Source of the DNA: Variovorax paradoxus EPS
Lineage (GTDB): Bacteria > Pseudomonadota > Gammaproteobacteria > Burkholderiales > Burkholderiaceae_C
Direction: 5' to 3'
Assembly: GCF_000184745.1 (NCBI RefSeq)
Contig: NC_014931.1
Span: 930,001 to 994,000 of the forward strand
Length of the DNA: 64,000 bases
Shown: positions 45,558-55,850 of the stretch, one piece after another
Layout of the letters: the number at the start of each line of letters is the position of its first letter
Numbering within the stretch: the stretch's first letter is position 1
Program-made: the position numbers and the translations under genes
The notes under the pieces: model-generated
The model's input: only the letters and a program-made list of their open reading frames with translations
The model's database searches: none
What the model was told of the DNA's origin: nothing

Positions 45558-46067
45558 TCAGTAGGCACCCATGTAGTCGCGCTTACCGACCTCAACACCG
45601 TTGTGGCGCAAGATGGCATAGGTGGTGGTCACGTGGAAGAAAAACTGCGGCAGTCCGTAGTGCAGAAGATATGCGCCCGCGGTCAGCTTCTTTTCCTTGG
45701 GGGTGCCGGGGCGCAATACGATCTCGCGGCTCTCGCTTGAATCGAATTGCTCAGACTTGAAGGAGCCGATATGGGCCAAGGCTTTGGCGATCAACGCTTG
45801 CAGGTCGGCGAAGCTGACCTCGGTGTCGGGCCAGGACGGCACCTCGGCACCAGCCAGTCGGGAGGCAATGCCCTTGGAGAAGTCTGCGGCGATCTGCACC
45901 TGACGTACCAGCGGAAACATGTCAGGGAACAGCCGCGCCTGCAGCAGCGCATTGGGATCGATATTTTTTTGGGTCGCGTGGTCTTCGGCCTTCTTGAGCA
46001 CATCGGACAGGGCGCGCAGCATCTGCTGCATGACGGGAACGGAGGCGTTGTACAGCGGGCTGGTCAT
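45558..46067 (-). CDS. DUF1993 domain protein
   Basis: 169 residues from ATG 46067. It matches DUF1993 across its length: an N-terminal LYNASVPVMQQMLRALSDVLKKAEDHA helix, ARLFPDMFPLVRQVQIAADF, and the C-terminal LPQFFFHVTTTYAILRHNGVEVGKRDYMG. The family has a DinB-like four-helix fold with no established activity. No signal peptide. It stands alone, divergent from the Gre-like gene, inside the accessory segment. Confidence 0.88.
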   Translation of the reverse strand: MTSPLYNASVPVMQQMLRALSDVLKKAEDHATQKNIDPNALLQARLFPDMFPLVRQVQIAADFSKGIASRLAGAEVPSWPDTEVSFADLQALIAKALAHIGSFKSEQFDSSESREIVLRPGTPKEKKLTAGAYLLHYGLPQFFFHVTTTYAILRHNGVEVGKRDYMGAY

Positions 46068-46325
46068 GGTGAGTTCACTTCTAAAATTGGGCGCGATGGC
46101 CGGAGTTGGCGTGGCAGAGGGCCTGCCGACCATGCGAGGCTAACAGCACAGGGCGAACTGAATCGCCCCGGATTTTGTGGCCGGCTTTTCTTCCCGCTGG
46201 TAGTCGGAGCAGCCGTGTTGAAGGGCAGTTCACCAGCAAGAAGCGGACGTCAATTGCAGACACAGGACAGGGAGCCCTTCATATTCAAAACCTACCCGGC
46301 TTGCTCAAGATGCCGACCTTTCGTC

Positions 46326-46808
46326 ATGGATAAATTCTTGCTGCAACAGCAGGTGCTGGAACGGCTCGCCGAAGACCTGCTGCAAGCCGAGCAGGCAGTG
46401 CGGGCGGCCCATGAAACGGCGACTCACGAAGAGAATGTCGCCGAAAACAAATACGACACGTTGGGACTCGAAGCCGCCTACTTGGCCACCGGCCAAGCTC
46501 GGCGCGCCGAAGCGATCCGCCAGGCGATGGCCAATTGGCGCCAATTCCGCCCGCGTCCCTACGACGCCAGCAAAGGCATACAGCTCGGCGCGCTGGTCTG
46601 CCTGATCGATTCCGACGACAAGCAGCAACAGCTTTTCCTCGGTCCGAATGGGGGCAGCATGACGTTGGTCAGCGGCGCTCAGTTCGTTCAGGTCATCAGC
46701 AGCGACGCACCTTTGGGCAGGGCCGTGCTGGGCAAATGCGAGGGTGATGAGGTGTCGATACAGGTGGCTCTGACCCGACGGCAGTTTGAGGTGCTGCGGG
46801 TTCATTGA
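46326..46808 (+). CDS. GreA/GreB-like transcription elongation factor family protein
   Basis: 160 residues. The N-terminal coiled-coil-like region (LLQQQVLERLAEDLLQAEQAVRAAHETATHEE, ENKYDTLGLEAAYLATGQARRAEAI) is followed by a GreAB_C FKBP-like domain (LGALVCLIDSDDKQQQLFLGPNGGSMTL, SSDAPLGRAVLGKCEGDEVSI). Gre factors reach into the RNA polymerase secondary channel to trigger transcript cleavage. In this branch the acidic tip of the coiled coil is not the usual D-E pair, so the activity may differ (compare Gfh/DksA-type modulators). It sits apart from any housekeeping gene. Confidence 0.75.
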   Translation: MDKFLLQQQVLERLAEDLLQAEQAVRAAHETATHEENVAENKYDTLGLEAAYLATGQARRAEAIRQAMANWRQFRPRPYDASKGIQLGALVCLIDSDDKQQQLFLGPNGGSMTLVSGAQFVQVISSDAPLGRAVLGKCEGDEVSIQVALTRRQFEVLRVH

Positions 46809-46856
46809 GCCGCAAGCCTCAACCGAACCGAATTCCCTGCACCACGAAGGCATCAG

Positions 46857-46880
46857 GCGGGCTGCAAACCTGCAGCCCGC
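46857..46880. terminator. Perfect hairpin between convergent genes
   Basis: GCGGGCTGCA-AACC-TGCAGCCCGC: 10-bp perfect stem with a 4-nt loop, located between the Gre-like gene (ends 46808) and the small minus-strand gene (ends 46891). There is no strong T-run, so it is a bidirectional transcript-end hairpin rather than a textbook terminator. Confidence 0.6.
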
Positions 46881-46890
46881 AGACCAGCCG

Positions 46891-47160
46891 CTAACCGCCG
46901 GTCTCAAGCGCCCCACGTCGCGCTATCTCGCTCAGCTGAAACAACTCCCCGGCCTTGCGAGCCAGTTCAGCCGCAAGCCAAAGCAGGTTGTCCAGTTGTC
47001 GAGGCCCATCCCCGCTGCACCAGTCGATGTCTTCCCCATGGCAGACCCACAGGAGCGCTTCGAGTTGAGAGAGGGTGTTTTCGAGAAGATCCGCCGGGTC
47101 TTGGGCGTTGTCTTCGGAAGCTACCGGCGTGCGACGCCGGGCTATAGTCTTGGTAGCCAT
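46891..47160 (-). CDS. Small acidic protein of unknown function (89 aa)
   Basis: Starts ATG 47160 with an AAGGA site 10 bp upstream. The basic N-terminus MATKTIARRRTP is followed by an acidic-amphipathic body (DPADLLENTLSQLEALLWV, CHGEDIDWCSGDGP, RQLDNLLWLAAELARKAGEL). Two Cys residues are in a WVCHGEDIDWC pattern. No membrane segment. I do not recognise the family; the shape recalls small orphan proteins of accessory regions in Pseudomonas and Burkholderia. Its 5' leader holds a stem-loop at 47203-47235. Confidence 0.65.
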   Translation of the reverse strand: MATKTIARRRTPVASEDNAQDPADLLENTLSQLEALLWVCHGEDIDWCSGDGPRQLDNLLWLAAELARKAGELFQLSEIARRGALETGG

Positions 47161-47202
47161 TTTTGTGCGGTCCTTTAGAGGGTAGTTGCACGAACTTGGT
47201 TA

Positions 47203-47235
47203 GACGGTCGGGGTGCTCGTAACACCCTGGCCGTC
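47203..47235 (-). promoter_or_regulatory. Stem-loop in the leader of the small gene
   Basis: GACGGTCGGGGTG-CTCGTAA-CACCCTGGCCGTC, 13-bp arms pairing at 11 positions with a 7-nt loop. On the minus strand it lies about 45-75 nt upstream of ATG 47160, so it would be part of the mRNA leader or its promoter-proximal region. Confidence 0.5.
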
Positions 47236-47517
47236 GCCTTTTGATACCTCGCATTTGCATCGCTGCTTTCGCACCGACAACCTGCCGCGAGGCAAGCAGC
47301 CTTCAAACATCTCGGTGGTGGCTTGGTGTGTTGCGCCTTCCTTCTCCCCTTGTCGGGGTATCGAGTGACAGGGGCATTCACTTTAGAGAAGAACGCAGCA
47401 AAGCGAGCGTTCGACGCGGCGCGAAGTCGCGGCAACCGCCAACAAATACAGCTTCCGCAACGCGCCGCGCGCAGACCTCGTGGGCCCATGCCGTGCCAGT
47501 CCACAGCGGCTCCAAAC

Positions 47518-47611
47518 GCTCACGCCGATGGGGTGCCTTGCGCAGCGAAATCAAGGAGGAGGCCGAAGGCCGGGGGACATTCGCGGAGCAAGGTGCCCCG
47601 TCGGCGTGAGC
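47518..47611 (+). repeat. 94-bp hairpin element H2 (same core as H1, different stem)
   Basis: Arms beginning GCTCACGCCGATGGGGTGCC (47518-47551) and ending CCCCGTCGGCGTGAGC (47579-47611) pair almost fully. The loop is AAGGAGGAGGCCGAAGGCCG plus GGGGAC. The core from GCGAAAT to ATTCGCGGAG matches H1, while the distal stem differs but stays paired. Three stem imperfections are G-U in the plus-strand RNA. Located 27 bp beyond the nitronate monooxygenase stop. Confidence 0.8.
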
Positions 47612-47638
47612 GTCGCCCCCGATGCGAGCAGAAAAACT

Positions 47639-48625
<987 letters not shown>

Positions 48626-49558
48626 TTACAGCGCCTTGACGAGTTCCGGCACAGCCACGAACAGGTCAGCCACGAGGCCGTAGTCGGCCACCGAGAAGAT
48701 CGGCGCTTCCTCGTCCTTGTTGATCGCCACGATCACCTTGGAGTCCTTCATGCCGGCCAAGTGCTGGATCGCGCCCGAGATGCCCGCTGCGATGTACAGC
48801 TGCGGCGCGACGATCTTGCCGGTCTGGCCTACTTGCCAGTCATTCGGGGCGTAGCCCGCATCGACGGCGGCGCGGCTGGCGCCCAGGCCTGCGTTGAGCT
48901 TGTCGGCCAGCGGCGCCATCACTTCGGTGAACTTCTCGGCGCTGCCGAGGGCGCGGCCACCCGAGACGATGATCTTGGCGGCCGTCAGTTCGGGGCGTTC
49001 GCTCTTGGTGACCTCGCGGCCGACGAAGCTGCTCTTGCCGCTGTCTGCGACGCCTTCAGCAGTTTCGACGGTGGCGCTGCCACCGGTGGCGGCTGCGGCA
49101 TCGAAGCCGGTCGTGCGCACAGTGATGACCTTGGTGGCGTCGCTGCTCTGCACGGTGGCGATAGCGTTGCCGGCATAGATCGGACGCTCGAAGGTGTCGG
49201 GGCTGTCCACCTTGGTGATGTCGCTGATCTGCGCGACATCCAGCTTGGCGGCCACGCGCGGGGCGACGTTCTTGCCGTTGGCGGTCGAGGGGAACAGGAT
49301 GTGGCTGTAGTTGGCTGCAATCGCGAGGACTTGAGCAGCGACGTTCTCCGCGAGGTTCTCGGCCAGGCTCGGGCTGTCGGCCACGATGACCTTGGACACG
49401 CCGACGATCTGCGCAGCGGCCTTGCCAGCTTCGGCGGCATTGGCACCGGCCACGAGCACGTGGACATCGCCACCGCAAGCCAGCGCTGCAGTCACGGTGT
49501 TGAGAGTGGCCGGCTTGATGCTGGCGTGGTCGTGTTCGGCAATAACAAGTGCGGTCAT
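48626..49558 (-). CDS. etfA: Electron transfer flavoprotein, alpha subunit
   Basis: 310 residues. The N-terminal half ([23 protein letters not shown]) pairs with EtfB. The C-terminal FAD domain has [46 protein letters not shown] and [28 protein letters not shown]. It carries electrons from acyl-CoA dehydrogenases to ETF-quinone oxidoreductase. Two bases separate it from etfB. Both beta-oxidation clusters in the window would depend on it or a homologue. Confidence 0.95.
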   Translation of the reverse strand: MTALVIAEHDHASIKPATLNTVTAALACGGDVHVLVAGANAAEAGKAAAQIVGVSKVIVADSPSLAENLAENVAAQVLAIAANYSHILFPSTANGKNVAPRVAAKLDVAQISDITKVDSPDTFERPIYAGNAIATVQSSDATKVITVRTTGFDAAAATGGSATVETAEGVADSGKSSFVGREVTKSERPELTAAKIIVSGGRALGSAEKFTEVMAPLADKLNAGLGASRAAVDAGYAPNDWQVGQTGKIVAPQLYIAAGISGAIQHLAGMKDSKVIVAINKDEEAPIFSVADYGLVADLFVAVPELVKAL

Positions 49559-49560
49559 GT

Positions 49561-50310
49561 TCAGATCACCTTCGCTTCGTTCTTCAGTTTGTCCACCAGC
49601 GTCGCAACGTCAGGCACCTTGATGCCCGCACCGCGCTTCGGGGGCTCGCTGACCTTCAGGGTCTTCAGGCGCGGCTTCACGTCCACACCCAGGTCCTCGG
49701 GCTTGAAGACATCGAGTTGCTTCTTCTTGGCCTTCATGATGTTGGGCAGCGTGACGTAGCGCGGCTCGTTCAGGCGCAGGTCGGTCGTGATGACGGCTGG
49801 CAGCGTGAGGGAGATGGTTTCCAGGCCGCCATCGACTTCGCGCGTGACGGTGGCCTTGTCGCCAGCGACTTCGACTTTGGAGGCGAAGGTGGCTTGGGGC
49901 AGGTCAGCCAGCGCAGCCAGCATCTGGCCGGTCTGGTTCGCGTCGTCATCGATGGCTTGCTTGCCGAGGATGATGAGCTGGGGCTGTTCCTTGTCGACCA
50001 GCGCCTTGAGCAGCTTGGCAACCGCCAAGGGCTGCAGCTCTTCGGTGGTCTCGACCAGGATGCCGCGATCCGCACCGATGGCCATGGCGGTGCGAAGCGT
50101 TTCCTGGCACTTCGCATCGCCGCACGAGACGGCGATGACTTCAGTCACAACGCCCTTCTCTTTCAGCCGAACCGCTTCTTCGACAGCGATCTCATCGAAG
50201 GGGTTCATGCTCATCTTGACGTTGGCAATGTCCACCCCGGTGCCGTCGCTCTTGACGCGCACCTTCACGTTGTAATCGACGACCCGTTTGACAGGCACAA
50301 GAATCTTCAT
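49561..50310 (-). CDS. etfB: Electron transfer flavoprotein, beta subunit
   Basis: 249 residues from ATG 50310 ([20 protein letters not shown]). AMP-binding signature region [11 protein letters not shown], then GADRGILVE, and the recognition loop [15 protein letters not shown] that docks dehydrogenases (with the conserved Leu). It forms the heterodimer with EtfA. Upstream of etfA on the minus strand; the Bug gene ends 32 bp before it. Confidence 0.95.
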   Translation of the reverse strand: MKILVPVKRVVDYNVKVRVKSDGTGVDIANVKMSMNPFDEIAVEEAVRLKEKGVVTEVIAVSCGDAKCQETLRTAMAIGADRGILVETTEELQPLAVAKLLKALVDKEQPQLIILGKQAIDDDANQTGQMLAALADLPQATFASKVEVAGDKATVTREVDGGLETISLTLPAVITTDLRLNEPRYVTLPNIMKAKKKQLDVFKPEDLGVDVKPRLKTLKVSEPPKRGAGIKVPDVATLVDKLKNEAKVI

Positions 50311-50342
50311 GGTTGTTCCTTCAGAAATCAGATGAGGTTCGT

Positions 50343-51344
50343 TCACTCGAGCTTCGCGCCCGATTGCTTGATGAGCCGCTCCCACACCGGGCGCTCCTGC
50401 TTCCAGGCGGCGGCAAAGAGTTCGGGCGAGCTGTCGCGCAGCTCGAAGCCCATGGCCGCGATGCGCTCGCGCACGTCGGGCTGCTGCGAGGCCTTGCGCA
50501 CTTCGTCGGCGATGCGGTCCACGATGGGCTTGGGCGTCTTCGCCGGCACCGCAAAGGCGAGCCAGCCGGTGACGCGGTAGGCCTCGTCTTTGAGGCCCTG
50601 CTCGGCGAGCGTCGGCACATCGGGCAGCGCGGCCATGCGGCGTTCGCCGCTCACGCCGATGGCCCGCACCTTGCCTGCGTCGATGTGCGGCTTGGCCACG
50701 AGCGCGCTCGCATAGGCCATCTGGATCTGCCCGCCGATCAGGTCCTGGATCATCGGCGCCTCGCCCTTGTAGGCGACGTGGTTCATGTCGGCCTGCTGCG
50801 TGAGGCTCATGTGCGCGCCGGCCAGGTGCGGGTAGGCGCCCACGCCGTAGGAACCGTAGGCGACCTTGCCCTTGTTCGCGGCGACGTATTTCAGGAGCTC
50901 CGGCGCGGTCTTCACCGGCACGCTCGGATGCACGACCAGCACCAGCGGTCCCATCGCCACCTGGTAGACCAGCGTGAGGTCGCGCTGCGTGTCGTAGGGC
51001 AGCTTCTCGTAGAGGAATTCGTTGGTCAGCAGCGCGTTGCTGAGCGAGAAGACGACGGTGTAGCCGTCCGGCGCCGACTTGGCGACCGCATCGGTGCCGA
51101 TGATGCCGGCCGCACCCGGCTTGTTGTCGATGACCACAGGCTGGCCGAAGCCGGCCGACATCTTCTGGCCCAGCACGCGCGCGAGCACGTCGGTCGCGCC
51201 GCCGGCCTGGAAGGGCACGACGAGGCGGATCGGCTTGTTCGGGTAGGGCGCCTGCGCATGAGCGGGCGCCAGCGCGAACAGCGCGGCGGTCGATGCGGCT
51301 GCGGCGCAGAGCAACGCGCGGCGGTTGGAGGATGAATGGGCCAT
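50343..51344 (-). CDS. Bug/TctC-family tripartite tricarboxylate transporter binding protein
   Basis: 333 residues with signal peptide ([23 protein letters not shown]). Bug signatures: [55 protein letters not shown], and [14 protein letters not shown]. It binds a carboxylate in the periplasm. No TctA/TctB membrane genes are nearby, as is usual for orphan Bug proteins in this group. The operon context suggests it captures the acid that the same operon degrades. Confidence 0.92.
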   Translation of the reverse strand: MAHSSSNRRALLCAAAASTAALFALAPAHAQAPYPNKPIRLVVPFQAGGATDVLARVLGQKMSAGFGQPVVIDNKPGAAGIIGTDAVAKSAPDGYTVVFSLSNALLTNEFLYEKLPYDTQRDLTLVYQVAMGPLVLVVHPSVPVKTAPELLKYVAANKGKVAYGSYGVGAYPHLAGAHMSLTQQADMNHVAYKGEAPMIQDLIGGQIQMAYASALVAKPHIDAGKVRAIGVSGERRMAALPDVPTLAEQGLKDEAYRVTGWLAFAVPAKTPKPIVDRIADEVRKASQQPDVRERIAAMGFELRDSSPELFAAAWKQERPVWERLIKQSGAKLE

Positions 51345-51383
51345 GGTCTTTTGTCTCCCGTTGGTTTCAGAAACTCTTGAGGT

Positions 51384-53333
51384 TCAGTTCAGCGCAATGC
51401 GCGTTTTGACGGGCAGCGGCGCCAGCGCCTTCTGCAGCCGCTCCTGCATCACTGCGGCCAGCGCGCCCGCCTCGGCGGCGTCGATCTGCACGTGCACGAG
51501 GCTTTCGCCTTCGGTGGTCACCACGGGCCGTGCCGCATCGCTCGCACCGAGTTCGGCGCACAGTTCGGCGACCGTCGCGGCCACCACCTGCCGCGCGGCC
51601 ATCGCGCGCAGCTCGGGCTTGTAGATCTTGCCGACGTTGGTCATCGGCATCGCGCCGATCACCGACACCCACTTGGGCCTGGCGGGCGCTTCGTCCACGC
51701 GCGCGGCGGTGAAGGCGAGCAGTTCCTCTTCGGTCGCCGAGGCGCCGGGCACCAGCGTCGCGAAGATCACGGGCAGTTCGCCCGCATAGGCATCGGGCGC
51801 GCCGACTGCCGCGCACAGCTGCACCGCCGGGTGCGCGCCGAGCGCGTCCTCGATGGTCTTCGGATCGATGTTGTGGCCGCTGCGGATGATGAGGTCCTTC
51901 GAGCGGCCGGTGAGGTTCAGCCGCTCCTCGCTGTCCATCCAGCCCAGGTCGCCGGTCGCGAGCCAGCCGTCGGAGGTAAAAGCTTTCGCGTTGTCCGCCG
52001 GATCGACGAAACCCGAGAACACGTTGGGCGACTTGAAGAGCACCATGCCCTGCTCACCAGGCGCCACGTCGCGGTCACTCGCGTTGCCGCTTTCGTCGAG
52101 CGCGACGATGCGGATCCGCGAGTACGGCAGGCGAAAACCGACGCAGCCCGCGGGCCCGTTCACACCGGGCGGCGTGATGGTCGAGATGCCGGCCATCTCC
52201 GTCATGCCCAGGCTCTCGTGCACATGCAGGCCGAACAGGCGCTCGAAGCGCGCGGCCAGCTCGGGCGCGAGCACCGCGGCGCCGGTGCGGCAGTAGGTGA
52301 TCGAGGAAATGTCCGCGCCATCGAGCGGCACATTAGCGAGCGCCGCGAGCACCGTCGGCACGGCCGAGAGCGAGCTCGGCCGGTACTTCGCGACCAGCTT
52401 CCAGTAATTGGCCAGCACCTCCTTGTTGCGCAGCAGCGAGGGCGTCGGAATGATCACCTCCACGCCCGCCGACAGCGCCGAGAGCGAGGCCGGCAGCACG
52501 CCCGCCACATGGAAGAGCGGATAGCCGTTGATCGAGATGCCGTTCTCGTTCATGCCCGCGAGCTGCACGCTGGCCCAGGCAGTGAACACCTGCGCGCCGT
52601 GGCTGTGGCGCGCGAGCTTGGGCGCGCCGGTGGTGCCGCCGGTGTGGAAGTAGGCGGCGATGTCGGTGGGCGCGATGTCGCGGCCGCTCACGAGGTGGTC
52701 GCTCGGTTGGGCCGCGCGCAGCGCGTCGAACTCCGCCACGCCTTCAGGCAGCGCGCCCGCAGCACCGGGCTCTTCGTCGTGCGGCGCCACGCGCAGCACG
52801 GTCGTGAGCGTGGGCACCTGGCCGCGCAGGCGCATCGCCTTCGACCACATGCCCGATTCGGCGTCCGAGCCGTAGGCGATCAGCACCTTCGCGCGCGCCG
52901 CGGTCATCAGCGCGACCAGCTTCTCGTCCGTAAGCAATGGGTTCAGCGGCTGCACGATGCCGGCCGCTTCGCCGCCCCAGAGCGCGAGGTGGTATTCGAG
53001 GCAGCCGGGCAGCAGCACCGCGACCGCGTCTTCGGGCCCCACGCCCAGCGTGTGCAGCAGGTTCGCGGTCTGGTGGATGCCCGCGAGCAGTTGGGCGTAT
53101 GACCAGCGGATCGGCTCATCGGCCGGATTGCCGCTGCGCAGGAAGGTCAGCGCCGTCTTGTCGCCGAACGCCGCGCCGGAATTGCGGAACAGTTCGTAGG
53201 TGCTGCGCACCGTGAGCGCTTCTTCGAGCGGCGTTTCTTCCAGCCGCCGGATGTCGGCGAGGCCGCGCACCGGGAACAGGGGGCGGAACGGCGCAGCGGC
53301 CGTCTTCTTGTTGTTGTTGTCGTTGCCTGTCAT
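51384..53333 (-). CDS. Acyl-CoA synthetase (AMP-forming)
   Basis: 649 residues from ATG 53333. ANL-superfamily motifs in order: phosphate loop YFHTGGTTGAPKLARH, adenine motif SLGMTEMAGIST, TGDLGWMDSEERLNLTGRSKDLIIRSG hinge, and catalytic Lys in TNVGKIYKPELR. About 70 residues follow that Lys (to the end), longer than typical ligases. It activates a carboxylic acid with ATP and CoA. It lies between the two Bug binding-protein genes, so import and activation are probably matched. Confidence 0.92.
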   Translation of the reverse strand: MTGNDNNNKKTAAAPFRPLFPVRGLADIRRLEETPLEEALTVRSTYELFRNSGAAFGDKTALTFLRSGNPADEPIRWSYAQLLAGIHQTANLLHTLGVGPEDAVAVLLPGCLEYHLALWGGEAAGIVQPLNPLLTDEKLVALMTAARAKVLIAYGSDAESGMWSKAMRLRGQVPTLTTVLRVAPHDEEPGAAGALPEGVAEFDALRAAQPSDHLVSGRDIAPTDIAAYFHTGGTTGAPKLARHSHGAQVFTAWASVQLAGMNENGISINGYPLFHVAGVLPASLSALSAGVEVIIPTPSLLRNKEVLANYWKLVAKYRPSSLSAVPTVLAALANVPLDGADISSITYCRTGAAVLAPELAARFERLFGLHVHESLGMTEMAGISTITPPGVNGPAGCVGFRLPYSRIRIVALDESGNASDRDVAPGEQGMVLFKSPNVFSGFVDPADNAKAFTSDGWLATGDLGWMDSEERLNLTGRSKDLIIRSGHNIDPKTIEDALGAHPAVQLCAAVGAPDAYAGELPVIFATLVPGASATEEELLAFTAARVDEAPARPKWVSVIGAMPMTNVGKIYKPELRAMAARQVVAATVAELCAELGASDAARPVVTTEGESLVHVQIDAAEAGALAAVMQERLQKALAPLPVKTRIALN

Positions 53334-53380
53334 GTTGTCTCCTTGATGTCGTCTTGCGGCCGCGCGCGAAGCGCCCTGTT

Positions 53381-54391
53381 TTACTGGTTCGTGATCTTGT
53401 TGTCGCGAATGACCTTGCCCCAGCGTTCGAAGTCCTGGCGCATGCGTGTGCCGGTCTGCTCGGGCGTGCGGTAGGCCGCGAAGGAGCCGACGCTCTCGAG
53501 CTTTTCCTGCACCTGCTTGTCGGCCAGCGCGGTCTTCAGTTCGGCGCTCATGCGGTCGATCACGTTCTTCGGCGTGCCGGCCGGCGCCAGCAGGCCGCCC
53601 CACGAGGTCGCATCGAAACCGGGGAAGCCTTGCTCGGCCACTGTCTTCACGTCGGGCAGCAGGCTCACGCGCTGGCCCGAGCCGACGGCGATGGCGCGAA
53701 GCTTTTCCGCGCGGATGTGCGGCAGAACGGCCACGAGGTCCGAGAACATCGCGGGCACCTGGCCGCCGATGAGGTCGGTCACGGCCGGCGCGCTGCCGCG
53801 GTAGGGCACGTGCTGCATGTCGAACTTGCCGATGGTCTTCAACTGCTCGGTCGTCAGGTGGCCGAAGCTGCCGGCGCCGGCCGTCGTGTAGTTGAGCTTG
53901 CCGCCCTCGGCCTTGGCCTTGGCGATCAGGCCCTGCAGGGTGGTCACGTCGGGCAGCGATTTCGGGTTCACCACCAGCACGATCGGCAGGTCGTACACCG
54001 AGCCCACGGGCGTGAAGTTCTTGAAGATGTCGTAGCTGGTCGGGCCGTAGAGGTGCGAGGCCAGCAGCGTGGGCGTGGCGAGCATCACGAAGGTGTAGCC
54101 ATCCGACGGCGCGCGTGCCGCGGCGGCAGCGCCCACGGTGCCCGAGGCGCCGCTGCGGTTGTCGATGACGATGTTCTGCTTGAGCGCGACCGACATCTTC
54201 TGCGCCACGATGCGCGAGGCCACGTCGGTCGGGCCGCCGGGTGGGAAGGGCACGATCAGCGTGATCGGCTTGGCGGGCCAGGCTTGCGCGAAGGCGCTGC
54301 CGGCGATGAGTGGAAGGGCCAGGGCGACGAGTGCACGGCGAACGGGATTGCGGAGGGAGCGGAAAGCGGAACGGGAAACAGGGGAGGCCAT
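53381..54391 (-). CDS. Bug/TctC-family periplasmic binding protein
   Basis: 336 residues with signal peptide (ALVALALPLIAGSAFAQ). Conserved blocks WPAKPITLIVPFPPGGPTDVASRIV, VIDNRSGASGTVGAAAAARAPSDGYT and VPYRGSAPAVTDLIGGQV. Second orphan Bug protein of the operon; only moderately similar to the one at 50343, so the two likely differ in ligand. Lies between the CoA-transferase and the acyl-CoA synthetase genes. Confidence 0.92.
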   Translation of the reverse strand: MASPVSRSAFRSLRNPVRRALVALALPLIAGSAFAQAWPAKPITLIVPFPPGGPTDVASRIVAQKMSVALKQNIVIDNRSGASGTVGAAAAARAPSDGYTFVMLATPTLLASHLYGPTSYDIFKNFTPVGSVYDLPIVLVVNPKSLPDVTTLQGLIAKAKAEGGKLNYTTAGAGSFGHLTTEQLKTIGKFDMQHVPYRGSAPAVTDLIGGQVPAMFSDLVAVLPHIRAEKLRAIAVGSGQRVSLLPDVKTVAEQGFPGFDATSWGGLLAPAGTPKNVIDRMSAELKTALADKQVQEKLESVGSFAAYRTPEQTGTRMRQDFERWGKVIRDNKITNQ

Positions 54392-54442
54392 GGACTTCAG
54401 TTGCTACTTCTTCAGGGGATCAGGAATGCAGGCGCGTCTTCT

Positions 54443-55651
54443 TCAGACGACGCCACTGGTTTTCAGCGCGGCCAGCTTGTCGTCCGACAGGCCGAGCAGG
54501 GACTGGAGCACGTCGTGCGTGCCTTCGCCCAGGGTGGGCGGCGCGTTGCGCACCGGCAGGCGCTCGCCATCGAAACGGTAGGGCGGCGCGAGCACGTTGA
54601 CCGTGCCGGCCACCGGATGCGGCTGCTCGGTCACGAGGCCCGCATCGGTCGCTCGCTTCGACTGCAGCGCTTCGAGCAGGCCCAGCACTTCGCCGCACGG
54701 AATGCCCGAGGCGGTGAGCTTGGCGAGCAGGTCGACGCGCTGGCGCTTCGCGAGTTCGGCGTGCAACTCGGGCAACAGCACCGCGCGGTTCGCCGAGCGC
54801 AGGATGTTGGTCTTGAAGCGCTCGTCGGCCGCGAGGTCGGGCCGATCGATCACGTCGGTGCAGAAGCGCGCGAACTGCGCGTTGTTGCCCACCGTGATGA
54901 CCAGCGGACCATCGGCCGCGTCGAACACGCCGTAGGGAACGATCGACGGGTGCGAGTTGCCGTAGCGCGGCGGGTCTTCGCCCATCAGCAGCGCTTCGAG
55001 GCCGTAGTAGGCGGTGATCATCAGGCCGCAGTCGAACAGCGCCATCTCGACGTGGCGGCCCTTGCCGGTCTTTTCGCGCTGGTAGAGCGCGGCGAGGATG
55101 GCTTGCGCCGAGTACATGCCGGTGAACAGGTCCACGGCGGCAACGCCGAACTTCAGCGGCGGCTGGTTCGCTTCGCCGTTCAGCGCCATGAGGCCCGCCT
55201 CGCCCTGCACCACGAGGTCGTAGCCGGGCCTCGCGGCTTCGGGGCCGGTGCGGTCGTAGCCCGAGATCGAGCAGTAGATGAGGCCCGGCTGTTCCTTGCT
55301 CAGCTGCTCGTAGCCGAGGCCGAGCTTGTCGATGCCGCCGAACTTGAAATTCTGGATCACCACGTCGCACTGCTTCGCAAGATCGCGCGCGAGCTGCTGG
55401 CCTTCGGGCGTTTGCAGGTCGAGCGTGACCGAGCGCTTGTTGCGGTTCACGCTGTTGAAGTAGGCCGTCTCGGTCTTGCCGACGCGCAGGCCCCAGTCGC
55501 GCGTGTCGTCGCCGCGGCCCGGGTGCTCGACCTTGATCACCTCGGCGCCCATGTCGGCCAGCACCATGCCGCACCAGGGGCCCGCGAGGATGCGGGACAG
55601 ATCGAGGACGCGCACGCCGGCAAGCGGCAGCGAGGAATTCAGCAGTGGCAT
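54443..55651 (-). CDS. CaiB/BaiF-type (class III) CoA-transferase
   Basis: 402 residues from ATG 55651 with CTGGAG upstream. Family blocks: LAGVRVLDLSRILAGPWCGMVLADMGAEVIKVE, FNSVNRNKRSVTLDL, and the Asp of PGYDLVVQGEAGLM (D145), aligned with the catalytic Asp of formyl-CoA transferase. It transfers CoA between acids, giving an alternative to the AMP-forming ligase for activating the substrate. Separated from the enoyl-CoA hydratase gene by REP copy C. Confidence 0.92.
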   Translation of the reverse strand: MPLLNSSLPLAGVRVLDLSRILAGPWCGMVLADMGAEVIKVEHPGRGDDTRDWGLRVGKTETAYFNSVNRNKRSVTLDLQTPEGQQLARDLAKQCDVVIQNFKFGGIDKLGLGYEQLSKEQPGLIYCSISGYDRTGPEAARPGYDLVVQGEAGLMALNGEANQPPLKFGVAAVDLFTGMYSAQAILAALYQREKTGKGRHVEMALFDCGLMITAYYGLEALLMGEDPPRYGNSHPSIVPYGVFDAADGPLVITVGNNAQFARFCTDVIDRPDLAADERFKTNILRSANRAVLLPELHAELAKRQRVDLLAKLTASGIPCGEVLGLLEALQSKRATDAGLVTEQPHPVAGTVNVLAPPYRFDGERLPVRNAPPTLGEGTHDVLQSLLGLSDDKLAALKTSGVV

Positions 55652-55737
55652 GAGGGCTCCAGGAAATCGTGATGGCGGGTTGCGTGCGAAATAGCAGCCC
55701 GAACGGTTGTTGGAATAGCCAAAAATCACTCCTTGCA

Positions 55738-55808
55738 CCGTTCGCCCTGAGCCTGTCGAAGGGCTGTTCGCAGTGGGCGCAAGGCTTCGACAGGCTCAGC
55801 CCGAACGG
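55738..55808. repeat. REP-like palindromic repeat, copy C
   Basis: CCGTTCGCCCTGAGCCTGTC with GAAGGGC, then a short spacer and the complementary GGCTTCGACAGGCTCAGCCC with GAACGG. This is the cleanest copy of the family also seen at 12434 and 22066. An extra half arm (GCAGCCCGAACGG) lies at 55694-55706. It sits within the minus-strand operon between two co-directional genes. Confidence 0.85.
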
Positions 55809-55850
55809 TTTAATTTTGGTTTTGGGTTCGATGAGGATGAGGCAGAGGCT

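Larger units (their letters stand above)
47161..47638. other. 478-bp gene-free stretch
   Basis: Holds the leader stem-loop of the small gene (47203-47235) and hairpin element H2 (47518-47611). No supported coding sequence lies between them. It forms the right edge of the accessory segment; the nitronate monooxygenase gene ends at 47639. Confidence 0.6.
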
